The notes: a model not told the origin generated them from the sequence alone. A stretch of 64,000 bases of DNA from Xanthobacter autotrophicus (GCF_005871085.1 NZ_VAUP01000031.1:62001-126000), one strand, 5' to 3'. Shown: positions 1 to 9,269, counted from the stretch's first letter. Translations and numbers: made by a program.

Positions 1-132
1 GGCGAGATGGCGCAGGCCCGCATGGCCATAGCCGTTGATGAGCGGACCCGTGAGGGTCTGCCGTGCGAGGCCCGCCAGAAAGCGGATGGGGCCCATCAAG
101 TCGGACTGGGTTTGATACGCCTGATACATCAT
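1..132 (-). CDS. Intracellular polyhydroxybutyrate depolymerase, N-terminal 44 residues (cut by window edge)
   Basis: Reading the minus strand from the ATG at 132-130 gives an open frame to the window edge that begins MMYQAYQTQSDLMGPIRF and continues to GYGHAGLRHLA. This opening (MxYQ.YQ..SD...P.R), with a leucine/arginine-rich segment and a terminal H-x-A-A-x-Y-type region just beginning, is what I recall of the N-terminus of intracellular PHB depolymerases (PhaZ type), which hydrolyse stored poly-3-hydroxybutyrate in the cytoplasm. The catalytic lipase box lies outside the window, so the assignment rests on the first 44 residues only. The second ATG (129) is an equally possible start, and no strong Shine-Dalgarno is visible. 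Context (patatin, acetoacetate decarboxylase and 3-hydroxybutyryl-CoA dehydrogenase nearby) fits C4 storage metabolism. Confidence 0.6.
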   Translation of the reverse strand, partial: MMYQAYQTQSDLMGPIRFLAGLARQTLTGPLINGYGHAGLRHLA

Positions 133-656
133 GGCTGCCCGTGCCGCTGCGACCGCCGGCTATGTACCGGAGAGACTGACCTGAATATCATCTGCAGCAT
201 GACGCTGAAAGGTCCTTCTGTTCCCCGTCTGCCGACGCCCTCATGGACGCCGGAGCCATTCTGTTTAAGTTATTGCCGCAGGGCCTGCTTTCCGCTTTGC
301 AGCAAGCCTGAACGGATGTACCTGTTACGGTGAATTGTGAAGCGGTGCGTGGTGCAATGCAACATGCTTCCACGCAAGGAGCGCCGGAGCCGGAGCCGTT
401 CACGTCGAAATCGGTCTGAATGGGTTGATCCGTCTGCGATTCGACACGAGACTGCGGACCTTGCCCGGTCTTGCGGAAGCGCGGACGCCGCGGAGACAAC
501 ACGACCACGGATCAGGTATCCAGAACAGGCGCAGGGGGCGGGCAGCAAGACAAAGCATCCAGTTGAGGCCCCCGGCTGACGCATCCAAGTCCGATACTCA
601 AGTCAAGCACCTAAGTCTAATATCCGAGGCGCAGGACAGGCAGACGAGCATCCAGC
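133..656. other. Intergenic region, no convincing gene
   Basis: This 524-bp stretch separates the divergent PHB depolymerase and GST genes and must hold both promoters. Short open frames occur on both strands but none has recognisable domains, codon bias like the neighbours, or a ribosome binding site. The stretch around 260-370 is less GC-rich than the surroundings. No tRNA, terminator with U-tract or clear operator was seen. Confidence 0.5.
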
Positions 657-1307
657 ATGGCGACACTGACTATCTCCAGCAAGAACTATTCCTCCTGGTC
701 CCTGCGCGGCTGGCTTCTGTGCAAGATGGCTGGCCTGTCCTTCGAGGAGGAGCGGGTGCCCCTCGATGATCCGGACATGAAGGCCGAGTTGCTGCTGTTG
801 TCCCCCTCCTTCCTTGTGCCGCGTCTGGTGCATGAGGACGTGACCGTGTGGGACACCCTCGCCATCGCCGCCTTTCTCAACGAAGTCTTCCCGCAGGCCG
901 GCCTGCTGCCGGCGGACCGGGCGGTGCGGGCGCACTGCCTGTCCATCTCGGGCGAGATGCATTCGGGCTTCGCCAACATGCGCTCGGCCCTGCCCATGAA
1001 CATCAAGGCCCATTATCCGGGCTTCAAGGTGTGGGCCGGGGCGCAGGCGGACATCGAGCGCATCGTCGCCATCTGGCGCGGTTGCCTCACCGCTCACGGC
1101 GGACCCTTCCTCATGGGTGCGGCGCCGACGCTGGCGGACGCCATGTACGCCCCGGTCTGCTCGCGTTTCACGTCCTATGACGTGAAGCTCGATCCCGAGT
1201 GCGACGCCTACCGCGCCCGCATCATGGCTCTGCCCCTGATGCAGGAATGGATCGCCGGCGCGCAGGAAGAGCCCGAGGAGCTGGAAGAGCTCGGCGCCGA
1301 GTTCTGA
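657..1307 (+). CDS. Glutathione S-transferase family protein
   Basis: A 216-residue cytosolic protein. The N-terminal thioredoxin-like half starts with the short beta-strand TLTISSKNYSSWSLRGWLL; the Ser pair after KNY is where the catalytic Ser of bacterial GSTs is expected. It continues through a cis-Pro-like VPRLVH (about residues 59-64). The alpha-helical C-terminal half includes the helix-capping segment GAAPTLADAMYAPV (about 155-168), typical of GST C-terminal domains. Length matches the family. The glutathione-linked substrate cannot be told from sequence. The following TauE/SafE gene starts 8 bp after its stop, so the two are probably co-transcribed. The C-terminus is unusually acidic (EEPEELEELGAEF). 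Confidence 0.85.
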   Translation: MATLTISSKNYSSWSLRGWLLCKMAGLSFEEERVPLDDPDMKAELLLLSPSFLVPRLVHEDVTVWDTLAIAAFLNEVFPQAGLLPADRAVRAHCLSISGEMHSGFANMRSALPMNIKAHYPGFKVWAGAQADIERIVAIWRGCLTAHGGPFLMGAAPTLADAMYAPVCSRFTSYDVKLDPECDAYRARIMALPLMQEWIAGAQEEPEELEELGAEF

Positions 1308-1315
1308 TCGCCGCG

Positions 1316-2092
1316 ATGCTGGCATCCGCCGCCGCGCTACCCATGGGCGTGCTGACGGCGGGCTTTGCCGTGCTCGTGCTGGCCGGCATGGTGAAGGGGC
1401 TCATCGGCATGGGCCTGCCCACGGTGGGCATCGGGCTGCTGAGCCTGTTCCTCACCCCCGCCGAGGCGGCGGCCGTGCTGATCCTGCCGGCCACCGTCAC
1501 CAATCTCTGGCAATATTTCACCGGGCCGAACGTGGCCGGCACGGCCCGGCGCTTCGGCGTCATGATGGGCGCCGTGGTGCTGGGCACGCTCATCGGCGGG
1601 CTGCTGCTGGGCGGCCTCACCTCCCCGGCGGCGGTGCCCATGCTGGGGGCGACCCTGTTGCTCTACGGCGCCCTCGGCCTCAGCGCCATTCCGCTGCGCC
1701 TGCCGGCGCGGCTTGAGCCGTGGCTGTCGCCGCTCATGGGGCTGCTCACCGGGCTGGTCACCGGCACCACCGGCGTGGCGGTGATGCCCTCCGCCCCCTA
1801 TCTCCAGGCGCTGGGCCTCAATCGGGACGACCTGGTGCAGGCCCTCGGCCTCACTTTCACCGTCTCCACCTTCGCGCTCGCCGCGGTGCTCGCGAGCCCC
1901 GGGGAGGGCGGCGCGGTGCTGACCGATCCCATGGTGGCGCTGGCCTCGGTGGCGGCGCTTGCGCCCGCCTTCCTCGGCATGGAGCTGGGCCGGCGGATCC
2001 GCCTCGCGGTCTCGCCGCTGGTGTTCCGCCGGGTCTTCTTCGCCGGCCTCGCCCTGCTCGGCGCCTACATGCTGGCGCGCGGGTTCCGGTAG
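1316..2092 (+). CDS. TauE/SafE-family membrane permease (putative sulfite/organosulfur exporter)
   Basis: A 258-residue, very hydrophobic protein with about eight predicted transmembrane segments. The first helix carries the family-typical GMVKGLIGMGLPTVGIGLL (about residues 20-38). The second half repeats the pattern around GLLTGLVTGTTGVAVMPSAPYLQALG, as expected for the internal duplication of TauE/SafE (DUF81) transporters. Family members export sulfite, sulfoacetate or similar anions, but the substrate is not predictable here. The frame is open further upstream, but that part overlaps the GST gene and is Arg-rich shadow coding; the ATG at 1316, just after the GST stop, is chosen. The ATG at 1343 is an alternative. 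Close spacing suggests an operon with the GST gene. Confidence 0.85.
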   Translation: MLASAAALPMGVLTAGFAVLVLAGMVKGLIGMGLPTVGIGLLSLFLTPAEAAAVLILPATVTNLWQYFTGPNVAGTARRFGVMMGAVVLGTLIGGLLLGGLTSPAAVPMLGATLLLYGALGLSAIPLRLPARLEPWLSPLMGLLTGLVTGTTGVAVMPSAPYLQALGLNRDDLVQALGLTFTVSTFALAAVLASPGEGGAVLTDPMVALASVAALAPAFLGMELGRRIRLAVSPLVFRRVFFAGLALLGAYMLARGFR

Positions 2093-2114
2093 GTCGGGCT
2101 GCCGGTGCCCCCGC

Positions 2115-3266
2115 TCATTCGGAGAGGCGGTGGATGTCGTGCACCACGATGCCGATGGTATCGTCCGGCTTCTTCAGCCAGTCGCCCCGACGCAGGGTCT
2201 TCACCGTGTCTTCGTAGCCGGTCTGCCAGTGGTCGCGCATGGAGGTGGTGGAGAATTCATAGTCCTTGAATTCCCGCTCGTAGGTCTTTTCCTGGTAGAT
2301 CAGGTGGCAGATGTTGACCGGGCCGGAGGCGCTGTAGTCCTCGATCAGGGCGAGGTCGTCTTCCGTGCGCAGTTGCTCGGGAATGCGCTGGAGCGCGTCA
2401 TAGAGCTTCTGGCGCAGCTCCTGCACACGGCGGAATACATCGGTGGTGTAGCGGGTGCGGCTGGAATAGCCGATGTCCTTCTGCCGCTCGGAGACGTCGA
2501 ACATGTCGCGCGGCAGCGGCCCGCGGGCGCTGAACAGGTCCACCTGGAACACCAGCGCGCTGGGATGGTCCGGCTGGTCCAGCAGGAACTGGAGCGGCGT
2601 GTTGGAGACGACGCCGCCGTCCCAATAATATTCACCGTCGATCTTCACCGCCGGGAAGCCGGGGGGCAGCGCGCCCGAGGCCATCACATGCTCCGGCGCG
2701 ATGGTGTGTATCTTGTTGTCGAAATAGAGGAAGTTGCCGGTGCGCACATTCACCGCGCCGACCGAGAAGCGCTTCTCGCCGGAATTGATGCGGTCGAAGT
2801 CCACCAGCTTCAGCAGCGTGTCGCGCAGGGGCGCGGTGTCGTAGAAGGAGGTGGCCCCGGTCGCCCCCGCCGGCACCAGCCACGGATTGGGGAACCGCGG
2901 CTGGAAGAAGCCGGGCTGGCCCTGCAGGATGGTCCGGGCGGCGCTGAACTGGTTGCGCCACTGGCGGAAGATGTCCCCCTCCAGATTGAAGGGGATGATC
3001 CGCTGCGAGGTGATGGTCTCCCAGAACTCCCGCAGCTTGGCCACCCGGTCCGCCGGCGCGTTGCCGGCGATGATGGCCGAGTTGATGGCTCCGATGGACA
3101 CGCCCGAGATCCAGTTGGGATCGCAACCCACCTCGTGCAGCGCCTCGTAGACGCCGGCCTGGTAGGCGCCGAGCGCGCCGCCGCCCTGGAACACAAGGGC
3201 GATGCGCTTGTATTCGTTGATGGTGTCGCACAGGTCGGGGGGCAGGTGATTGGCGCGAAGTGTCAT
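2115..3266 (-). CDS. Patatin-like phospholipase (DUF3734-type)
   Basis: A 383-residue protein with a full patatin domain. It has the oxyanion loop GGGALG at residues 28-33, the nucleophile elbow GVSIG with Ser57, and the catalytic Asp in WDGG (D216), so the Ser-Asp dyad is intact. After the patatin domain (about 24-250) comes a C-terminal region of about 130 residues rich in charged residues, as in the DUF3734-containing subfamily. No signal peptide is seen, so the protein is cytoplasmic or membrane-peripheral. In alphaproteobacteria such patatins are often found beside hydroxybutyrate or PHB genes, and here PHB-depolymerase and acetoacetate-decarboxylase genes are close. The physiological lipid substrate is unknown. 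Confidence 0.9.
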   Translation of the reverse strand: MTLRANHLPPDLCDTINEYKRIALVFQGGGALGAYQAGVYEALHEVGCDPNWISGVSIGAINSAIIAGNAPADRVAKLREFWETITSQRIIPFNLEGDIFRQWRNQFSAARTILQGQPGFFQPRFPNPWLVPAGATGATSFYDTAPLRDTLLKLVDFDRINSGEKRFSVGAVNVRTGNFLYFDNKIHTIAPEHVMASGALPPGFPAVKIDGEYYWDGGVVSNTPLQFLLDQPDHPSALVFQVDLFSARGPLPRDMFDVSERQKDIGYSSRTRYTTDVFRRVQELRQKLYDALQRIPEQLRTEDDLALIEDYSASGPVNICHLIYQEKTYEREFKDYEFSTTSMRDHWQTGYEDTVKTLRRGDWLKKPDDTIGIVVHDIHRLSE

Positions 3267-3395
3267 GAACCTTGCCTCTCGCAGTCCGGCGGAACCCTCG
3301 TCGGGTTGAAGCGCGGCGCACCGCGCTGCCCGTTCCGCTGGATCATGTTCCGGTCAGATGAGCCTGAGCGGATCCGGCTCGCGTCTGTTTCGATG

Positions 3396-3432
3396 CGTCC
3401 TGCGCGAAACGGCGGCCGCTTCGCACAGGACG
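3396..3432 (-). terminator. Hairpin between acetoacetate decarboxylase and patatin genes
   Basis: Two 13-nt arms (3396-3408 and 3420-3432) pair with one mismatch around an 11-nt loop, directly downstream of the decarboxylase stop on the minus strand. There is no U-tract, so it may be a Rho-dependent or 3'-stabilising hairpin rather than a classical intrinsic terminator. Confidence 0.4.
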
Positions 3433-3454
3433 TTTAGCGCAAGATGTTCGGGCC

Positions 3455-4204
3455 TCAGCCCTCGTCGTCCTTGAGATAGTCGTAGATCACCTCGCCCATG
3501 CCGAGGGTCAGGTCCGCCTTGATGTGGAGGGCGGAGATCACCTCCAGCACCGGCAGCTGCGAGACGTTGCACAAGGCGTGGGGGAACAGGCCGAGGGCGC
3601 CCGGGCCGGTCCAGGCTTCCTTCAGGTTCACGTCTTCCAGATAGTAGCGCACCAGCTCACAGATGCGCGGCTTGGCGTCCACATCCGGGATGATCTTGAG
3701 CAGGAAGCTCGGGGTCAGGAGCGATGCAAGCACCTTCTCCTTGTCCACGGCCACATGCTTGTAGCCCATGGTCGCGGAGGCGCAGAGCACGCTGCCATAG
3801 TGCAGCGATCCCACCAGCGTGTCCTTCTCCACCGCCAGCTTGGGATTGGCGAATTTCTTGGGGAAGCCCCACAGCTCGCGGCCGCCGGCGATGGGGGACT
3901 CGTCGTCGAGATACATGGAGTGGACATAGCCGCCCTCCACGCCCTCGAACTTCACCGGAATGACCTGTCCGGTCTCGGTATAGTCGCCGAAACCGGTGGA
4001 ATCCGGCATGCGGATGAATTCGTACTTCACGATCGGCTCGATGATCTCGAGCGGCTCCGGCACCACCTTCTCAAGCGCGGCGCGATCGGTGCGGTAGGTG
4101 ATGATCATGAATTCACGATCGATGAAGCGGTATGGCCCTGGCGGATAGGAAGGGTTCACGAGCGGCATCGAATAGGCGGTGCGGCGAACGTCGGCGATCT
4201 TCAT
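3455..4204 (-). CDS. adc: Acetoacetate decarboxylase
   Basis: A 249-residue protein that matches acetoacetate decarboxylase end to end. The signature [13 protein letters not shown] is present; the first lysine of the FPKK pair (K116) is the Schiff-base lysine and its neighbour K117 lowers its pKa, as established for the clostridial enzyme. The reaction is acetoacetate to acetone plus CO2. The start at MKIADVRR is preferred over upstream in-frame starts because those add a short Arg/Ser-rich tail foreign to the family. Together with the PHB depolymerase at the window edge and the neighbouring patatin, it suggests a route for disposing of C4 units from PHB breakdown; that link is inference. Confidence 0.92.
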   Translation of the reverse strand: MKIADVRRTAYSMPLVNPSYPPGPYRFIDREFMIITYRTDRAALEKVVPEPLEIIEPIVKYEFIRMPDSTGFGDYTETGQVIPVKFEGVEGGYVHSMYLDDESPIAGGRELWGFPKKFANPKLAVEKDTLVGSLHYGSVLCASATMGYKHVAVDKEKVLASLLTPSFLLKIIPDVDAKPRICELVRYYLEDVNLKEAWTGPGALGLFPHALCNVSQLPVLEVISALHIKADLTLGMGEVIYDYLKDDEG

Positions 4205-4507
4205 CGGCGTTTCTCTCGTGCTCCGTGGCCCGCTTCGCATCCGCGAACGGTTGCCGTCACGTTAAAGCGGGTGGGTGCGCGTGAAAAGCGCTTCAATCAG
4301 CGCGGGCGTGGAAAATCCAATGGCTTGAAGCCGCGTCCGAAGGCGATGGGGCCGCGACATAGCCGCCCGCCATGACCTCATCACGACATGCCCGCCCTGC
4401 ATCTGGGCTGCGAACCATCTTGCCCGCAACGCACGCCGGCCGCGGGGCTTCGCCCTTACGGCGCGGTCTTCGAACCCGTGTTGGGGGACGCAGCGGACGC
4501 GCGGGCT
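4205..4507. other. Intergenic region, nothing recognised
   Basis: About 300 bp between the decarboxylase start and the stop of the WD-repeat-like gene, both on the minus strand. It should contain the decarboxylase promoter. Open frames here are continuations of non-coding frames. No RNA gene or regulatory palindrome was recognised. Confidence 0.4.
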
Positions 4508-5500
4508 CTAAAAGGCGAGCAGGCCACCCTTGCCGCCCTGGGTGCCGAAGGCCACCGCCCCGCCGGAGGGGTGCCAGGCCATGGCGCTCACCGGGTCGGA
4601 ATCCGGCTTGCGCAGCAGGATCTCGGCGGCGTCGGCGATGCGCACCATCATCACCATGCCGTCCTCGTAGCCGATGCCCACCACCGGATCCTTGGGATGG
4701 GGCGCCACCACGGTGACGCGGGTGGTGGGGGAGGGGGCGAGCATGGACGGCTCCTTGCCCATGGGGCCGTCCTTGGCCTGGAACGGCCACAGGATGGCCT
4801 CGCCCGAGCCGGAGGTGGCGAGCCACTTGCCGTCCGCCGTGAAGGCGAAGGACTTCACCCGCGAGGGATAGCCGGACATGCGCATGTGCGCCCCGTCCAC
4901 CACCCGCCAGCCGTGAAGCGCCGGCTCCTGCATGGTGGTGACCAGGAAGCGGCCGTCCGGCGAGAAGGTGACGCCGAGGTGGGAACCCTTCCAGCCGAAC
5001 AGCTCCGGCTTGGCGGCGGCGGCATTGGGAAACCAAAGGGTGACGCCGCCATAATGGGCCACCGCGAGGCGCAGGCCCTTGGGCGCGAAGGCGAGGCCAC
5101 CCACGGTGGAGGGCACATCGAGGCTTTTCGGCTCGCCCTTCGTCGGCAGCACATGGGCGGTCTTGCCGGCGGACCATGCGACCACGCCATCCGGTCCCAG
5201 CGCCACCCGATCGATCCAGCGGCCCTTCTGGCCGGCGAGGACACGGGTGGAGCCGTCCGAACGGGTCTCCATCACCTGCCCGTCGTCGCCGCCGGTGACG
5301 AGGCGCTTGCCGTCGGAAGCGGCATCTAGCACCGCGCCGCCGTGGACCTGAATCACCTTCGGCTCGGGGCCCACCAGATGCACCACGCCCTCCGTGCCCA
5401 CGAAGGCAGCCGCCGCATCGAGGAAGGCGAGGGCGAAGATCCCGGTATCGAAGGCGAGGGGCTGCACCTTGCTGGTGAGGCTGGACGGGGCGGTGGACAT
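4508..5500 (-). CDS. WD40-repeat-like beta-propeller protein
   Basis: A 330-residue soluble protein made of about seven degenerate repeats of 40-45 residues. Recurrent elements are a small-residue strand, a GxDDGxV/GSGEAI-like turn and W/F-containing strands, for example VTGGDDGQVM, VTFSPDGRFL, FTADGKWLATSGSGEAILWPF and AWHPSGGAVAFGTQGGKGGLL. These are WD40/propeller blades. There is no signal peptide or membrane segment. The start at MSTAPSSLTSK is chosen because the upstream in-frame extension is Arg/Ser-rich and lies in the divergent promoter region shared with the cation-efflux gene. Such propellers normally mediate protein-protein contacts; the partner is unknown. Confidence 0.8.
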   Translation of the reverse strand: MSTAPSSLTSKVQPLAFDTGIFALAFLDAAAAFVGTEGVVHLVGPEPKVIQVHGGAVLDAASDGKRLVTGGDDGQVMETRSDGSTRVLAGQKGRWIDRVALGPDGVVAWSAGKTAHVLPTKGEPKSLDVPSTVGGLAFAPKGLRLAVAHYGGVTLWFPNAAAAKPELFGWKGSHLGVTFSPDGRFLVTTMQEPALHGWRVVDGAHMRMSGYPSRVKSFAFTADGKWLATSGSGEAILWPFQAKDGPMGKEPSMLAPSPTTRVTVVAPHPKDPVVGIGYEDGMVMMVRIADAAEILLRKPDSDPVSAMAWHPSGGAVAFGTQGGKGGLLAF

Positions 5501-5748
5501 GAAGGCGGCGTTCCCGGTTGCGGCGTCGACGCGCCTCATAAGGCACCGAACGTGCCCGACCGCAAGGATGGATGCAGGAGCCGGAGAGCGTCGCGCGGCA
5601 GGTCCGGACGGACGAGCCGCAAGAGAACGTGTCAAGCCGGAGGGGTCGGCCGCGTCCATCCACGGCTCTTTGCCGCGCCGGCTCCATGACCTATATCCGG
5701 ACGACGACACCCCGCGAGAGCACGCGCCAGCGGTTTCAGGGACCATCC

Positions 5749-6675
5749 ATGCAGACGGAACAGGGCGTTCTTCGCGCATCCATCGCGGTCACCTTGCTCA
5801 TCTCGGCGTTCGGCATCACCTTCGGCATCCTGTCCGGCTCCTTCTCCATCGCCTTCGACGGCATCTATGCCCTGGTGGATGCCAGCATGAGCGCGCTGGC
5901 GCTGATCGTCGCCAACCTCATCGCCTCCTACACGTCGAGCCGGGCCGCGGCCGGGCCGCTCAAGGCGCGATTCTCCACCGGCTTCTGGCACCTGGAGCCC
6001 ATCGTGCTGGGGCTGAACGGGGTGCTGCTGGTGGCTGTGTCCGTCTACGCCTTGGTCAACGCCATCGGCAGCCTGCTGATGGGCGGGCATGCGCTCGAGT
6101 TCGACTTCGCCATCATCTACGCAGTGGTCACGCTCATTGCCTGCACGGTGATGGCAGTGCTGGAGACCAAGGCCAATCGCACCATCAGATCCGACTTCGT
6201 GGGCCTTGATGCCAAGGCGTGGATGATGTCGGGCGGCATCACCGCAGCCCTGCTGGCGGCCTTCTGCGGCGGCTACCTGGTGCAGGGCACGACGCTCGAA
6301 TGGATCTCGCCCTATATCGATCCCGCCGTGCTTGCCCTGGTGTGCGCCGTGATCATTCCCCTGCCGGTCTCCAACATCCGGCAGGCGCTCACCGACATCC
6401 TTCTGGTGGCGCCGGACGACCTAACCGCCCATGTGCATGAGGTGGCGAAGGGCGTGCTGAAGGAGTACGGCTTCCTGTCCTACCGAGCCTACATCGCCAA
6501 GGTGGGGCGCGCCAAGCAGGTGGAGCTGTATTTCATCGTGCCCACCGGCCTGCCGCCGCGCCGGGTGGAGGAATGGGACGCCGTCCGCGACCGCATCGGC
6601 GACGCCATCGGCTATGAGAGCCCCGACCGCTGGCTCACCATCGCCTTCACGGCGGACCCGGCCTGGGCGGACTAA
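5749..6675 (+). CDS. Cation diffusion facilitator family transporter
   Basis: A 308-residue inner-membrane protein with about six hydrophobic segments in the first 200 residues and a soluble C-terminal domain of about 90 residues. The second helix has FDGIYALVDASMSALAL (family metal-site D-x3-D style), followed by the cytoplasmic loop KARFSTGFWHLEP, which resembles the KYPFG[YF]xRxE motif of CDF proteins. The tail VHEVAKGVLKEYGF...YFIVPTG resembles the ferredoxin-like CDF cytoplasmic domain. CDF proteins export Zn, Co, Fe or Mn in exchange for protons; the metal cannot be assigned. The start MQTEQGVLRAS is favoured over an in-frame ATG at 5686 because the extension is not family-like. Confidence 0.82.
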   Translation: MQTEQGVLRASIAVTLLISAFGITFGILSGSFSIAFDGIYALVDASMSALALIVANLIASYTSSRAAAGPLKARFSTGFWHLEPIVLGLNGVLLVAVSVYALVNAIGSLLMGGHALEFDFAIIYAVVTLIACTVMAVLETKANRTIRSDFVGLDAKAWMMSGGITAALLAAFCGGYLVQGTTLEWISPYIDPAVLALVCAVIIPLPVSNIRQALTDILLVAPDDLTAHVHEVAKGVLKEYGFLSYRAYIAKVGRAKQVELYFIVPTGLPPRRVEEWDAVRDRIGDAIGYESPDRWLTIAFTADPAWAD

Positions 6676-6711
6676 GGAGCGGACGCTCCTGCCCTGTCCC
6701 GGATCGCCGCC

Positions 6712-9216
6712 ATGCCTTATGAGCAGGCGCAAGCCATGTTCGACACGCCCCTGCCCATCGACGCCGTTCTCGGCGACCTCACAGCGACCCTCGCCACCGC
6801 GACCTGCGCGGTGCTGGTGGCGCCGCCGGGCGCGGGCAAGACCACGCGGGTGCCCCTCGCGCTGCTGGATGCGCCGTGGGTGAAGGGCGGCCGCATCCTG
6901 GTGCTGGAGCCGCGCCGCCTCGCCGCCCGCGCCGCCGCCCGCCGTATGGCGCAGAGCCTCGGCGAGCGGGTGGGGGACCAGGTGGGCTACCGCACCCGCC
7001 TCGCCTCGGAAGTGTCCGGCCGCACCCGCATCGAGGTGATCACCGAAGGCATCTTCACCCGCATGGTGCTGGAGGACCCGGAGCTTTCCGGCGTCGCCGC
7101 CGTGCTGTTCGATGAATTCCACGAGCGCAGCCTCGATGCCGACCTCGGCCTCGCCTTGGCCCTCGACGCCCAGAGGGGCCTGCGCGAGGATCTGCGGCTT
7201 CTCGCCATGTCGGCGACGCTGGACGGCGCCCGCGTCGCCGCCCTCATGGGCAGCACGGACGCCCCCGCGCCGGTGATCGAGAGCGAGGGGCGGGCCTTTC
7301 CGGTGGAAACGACCTATCTCGGCCGCGACCCGCGCAGTCCCCTCGAACCGCAGATGGCGGAGGCCATCCGCCGGGCGCTCGCCCGCGAGAGCGGCTCCAT
7401 CCTCGCCTTCCTGCCTGGCGCGGCGGAGATCCGGCGCACCGAAACCCTTTTGCTGGAGCAGGTCCGCGACCCGTCCGTGGATGTGGTCGCCCTGTTCGGG
7501 GCGCTGGAGGCGGCCGAGCAGGATCGCGCCGTGCTGCCCGCGCCCAGGGGCCGGCGCAAGGTGGTGCTCGCCACTTCCATCGCCGAGACCTCGCTCACCA
7601 TCGAGGGGGTGCGGGTGGTGGTGGATTGCGGCCTCGCCCGGGTGCCACGCTTCGAGCCCGACGTGGGGCTGACGCGGCTCGAAACCGTGCGGGTCTCCCG
7701 CGCCGCCGCCGACCAGCGGCGCGGCCGCGCCGGACGCACCGAGCCGGGCGTGTGCTATCGCCTGTGGGGGGAGGGCGAGACGGGAAGCCTCGCCGCCTTC
7801 GCCACCCCCGAAATCCTCGCCGCCGACCTCACCGGCCTGGTACTGGACCTCGCCCGCGTCGGTGTGCGCGAGCCCGCATCCCTGCCCTTCCTCGATCCGC
7901 CGCCGGCCCCGGCGGTGAGCGAGGCCAAGGCGTTGCTGCGCCTGCTCGGCGCCCTCGATACCGACGATACGGTGACGGCGCTGGGCCGCCGCATGGCGCG
8001 CCTGCCCTTGCCGCCGCGCCTCGCCCATCTGGTGGTGGTGGGCGCCGACCGGGGCGTGGCGCGGGAAGCGGCGGAGATCGCCGCTTTGCTCACCGAGCGC
8101 GGCCTGGGCGGCGATGGCGTGGACCTCCTCCACCGCCTCGAAGGCTTCCGTCGCGACCGCTCCCGCCGGGCCGAGGATGCCCGCCGCCTCGCCACCCGCT
8201 GGGCCGAGATGGCGCAGCGCGGCGGCGAAAAGGCCGATGGTCCGCGCCCGTCGCCGGCGGCGCTGCTCGCCTTCGCCTTTCCGGACCGGGTGGCGAAGGC
8301 CCGCGGCGACGGGACCCGCTTCCTCCTCGCCAATGGCCGGGGTGCGGTGATGGATCCCGCCGTGGCCCTTGCGCGGGCGCCCTTCCTCGCCGTGGCGGAG
8401 GTGGGCGGACGGGCCGAGGCCGCGCGCATCTCGCTGGCCGCCGCTTTGTCGCCGGATGAGGTGGAGACCCAGTTCGCCGGCGATATCACCGCCGGCACCG
8501 AGATCGCCTTTGACGCCGAGGCCGCCGCCGTGCGGGCGCGGGAAGTTCGGCGGCTGCGGGCCATCGTGCTGGCCGCCCAGCCGCGCCCGGTGCCGGCGAA
8601 CGAGGCCACCGCGCGGGTGCTGGCAGAGGGTATCGCGGCGCTCGGCCTCCACCGCCTGCCGCTGAGCGCTGCCACGGCCCAATGGCGCGAGCGCGTCGCC
8701 TTCCTGCGCGCGGCCGAGGGCGAGGAATGGCCGGACCTGTCGGATGCGACCCTTGCCGCCACCGCCGCCGACTGGCTGGCCCCGTTCCTTTCCGGCAAGA
8801 CCGCGCTGGCCGAGATTTCACCGGGCGATGTGGGCAACGCCTTCCACGCGCTCCTGCCCTATGGGCTTTCGGCACGGCTGGAGGCCGAGGCACCCACCCA
8901 TTTCGCCGCCCCCACCGGCTCGCGCCTGCCCATCGACTATGGCGCAGAGGGCGGGCCGCAGGTGAGCGTGCGGGTGCAGGAATTGTTCGGCCTCACCCAG
9001 CATCCGGCCATCGCCGGCGGCCGGGTTCCCCTGACTCTGGCCCTTTTGTCCCCCGCCCACCGGCCGATCCAGGTGACCAAGGACCTGCCGCAATTCTGGC
9101 GCGGCTCGTGGCGGGAGGTGCGGGCCGACATGCGCGGGCGCTATCCCAGGCATTCCTGGCCCGAGGACCCCGCCGAAGCGCCCCCCACCACCCGGGCCAA
9201 GCCAAGGGGCACGTAG
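6712..9216 (+). CDS. hrpB: ATP-dependent helicase HrpB
   Basis: An 834-residue DEAH/RHA-type superfamily-2 helicase. It has Walker A APPGAGKTT (K43), motif Ia LEPRRLAARA, motif II DEFH (134-137), motif III SATLDG, motif VI QRRGRAGR-like DQRRGRAGRTEPG, then the HA2 region and the long C-terminal HrpB-specific domain with LPIDY and PIQVTKDLPQFWRGSW near the end. Length and C-terminal signature fit HrpB rather than HrpA. The role in alphaproteobacteria is poorly known; RNA or RNP remodelling is presumed from family membership. It starts 36 bp after the cation-efflux gene on the same strand, so co-transcription is possible. Confidence 0.93.
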   Translation: MPYEQAQAMFDTPLPIDAVLGDLTATLATATCAVLVAPPGAGKTTRVPLALLDAPWVKGGRILVLEPRRLAARAAARRMAQSLGERVGDQVGYRTRLASEVSGRTRIEVITEGIFTRMVLEDPELSGVAAVLFDEFHERSLDADLGLALALDAQRGLREDLRLLAMSATLDGARVAALMGSTDAPAPVIESEGRAFPVETTYLGRDPRSPLEPQMAEAIRRALARESGSILAFLPGAAEIRRTETLLLEQVRDPSVDVVALFGALEAAEQDRAVLPAPRGRRKVVLATSIAETSLTIEGVRVVVDCGLARVPRFEPDVGLTRLETVRVSRAAADQRRGRAGRTEPGVCYRLWGEGETGSLAAFATPEILAADLTGLVLDLARVGVREPASLPFLDPPPAPAVSEAKALLRLLGALDTDDTVTALGRRMARLPLPPRLAHLVVVGADRGVAREAAEIAALLTERGLGGDGVDLLHRLEGFRRDRSRRAEDARRLATRWAEMAQRGGEKADGPRPSPAALLAFAFPDRVAKARGDGTRFLLANGRGAVMDPAVALARAPFLAVAEVGGRAEAARISLAAALSPDEVETQFAGDITAGTEIAFDAEAAAVRAREVRRLRAIVLAAQPRPVPANEATARVLAEGIAALGLHRLPLSAATAQWRERVAFLRAAEGEEWPDLSDATLAATAADWLAPFLSGKTALAEISPGDVGNAFHALLPYGLSARLEAEAPTHFAAPTGSRLPIDYGAEGGPQVSVRVQELFGLTQHPAIAGGRVPLTLALLSPAHRPIQVTKDLPQFWRGSWREVRADMRGRYPRHSWPEDPAEAPPTTRAKPRGT

Positions 9217-9269
9217 AAGCGGGAACGTAGCGCAGGGACGTAGGCGGAGGGACGTAGGGACGGGGCCCC

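Noticed and set aside
133-656. Short open frames on both strands upstream of the GST gene
   Set aside because: No Shine-Dalgarno, no domain, and Arg/Ser-rich translations typical of shadow frames.
6421-8682. A 753-codon open frame antisense to hrpB
   Set aside because: HrpB motifs on the other strand are complete. The antisense translation is His/Gly/Arg-rich and without domains.
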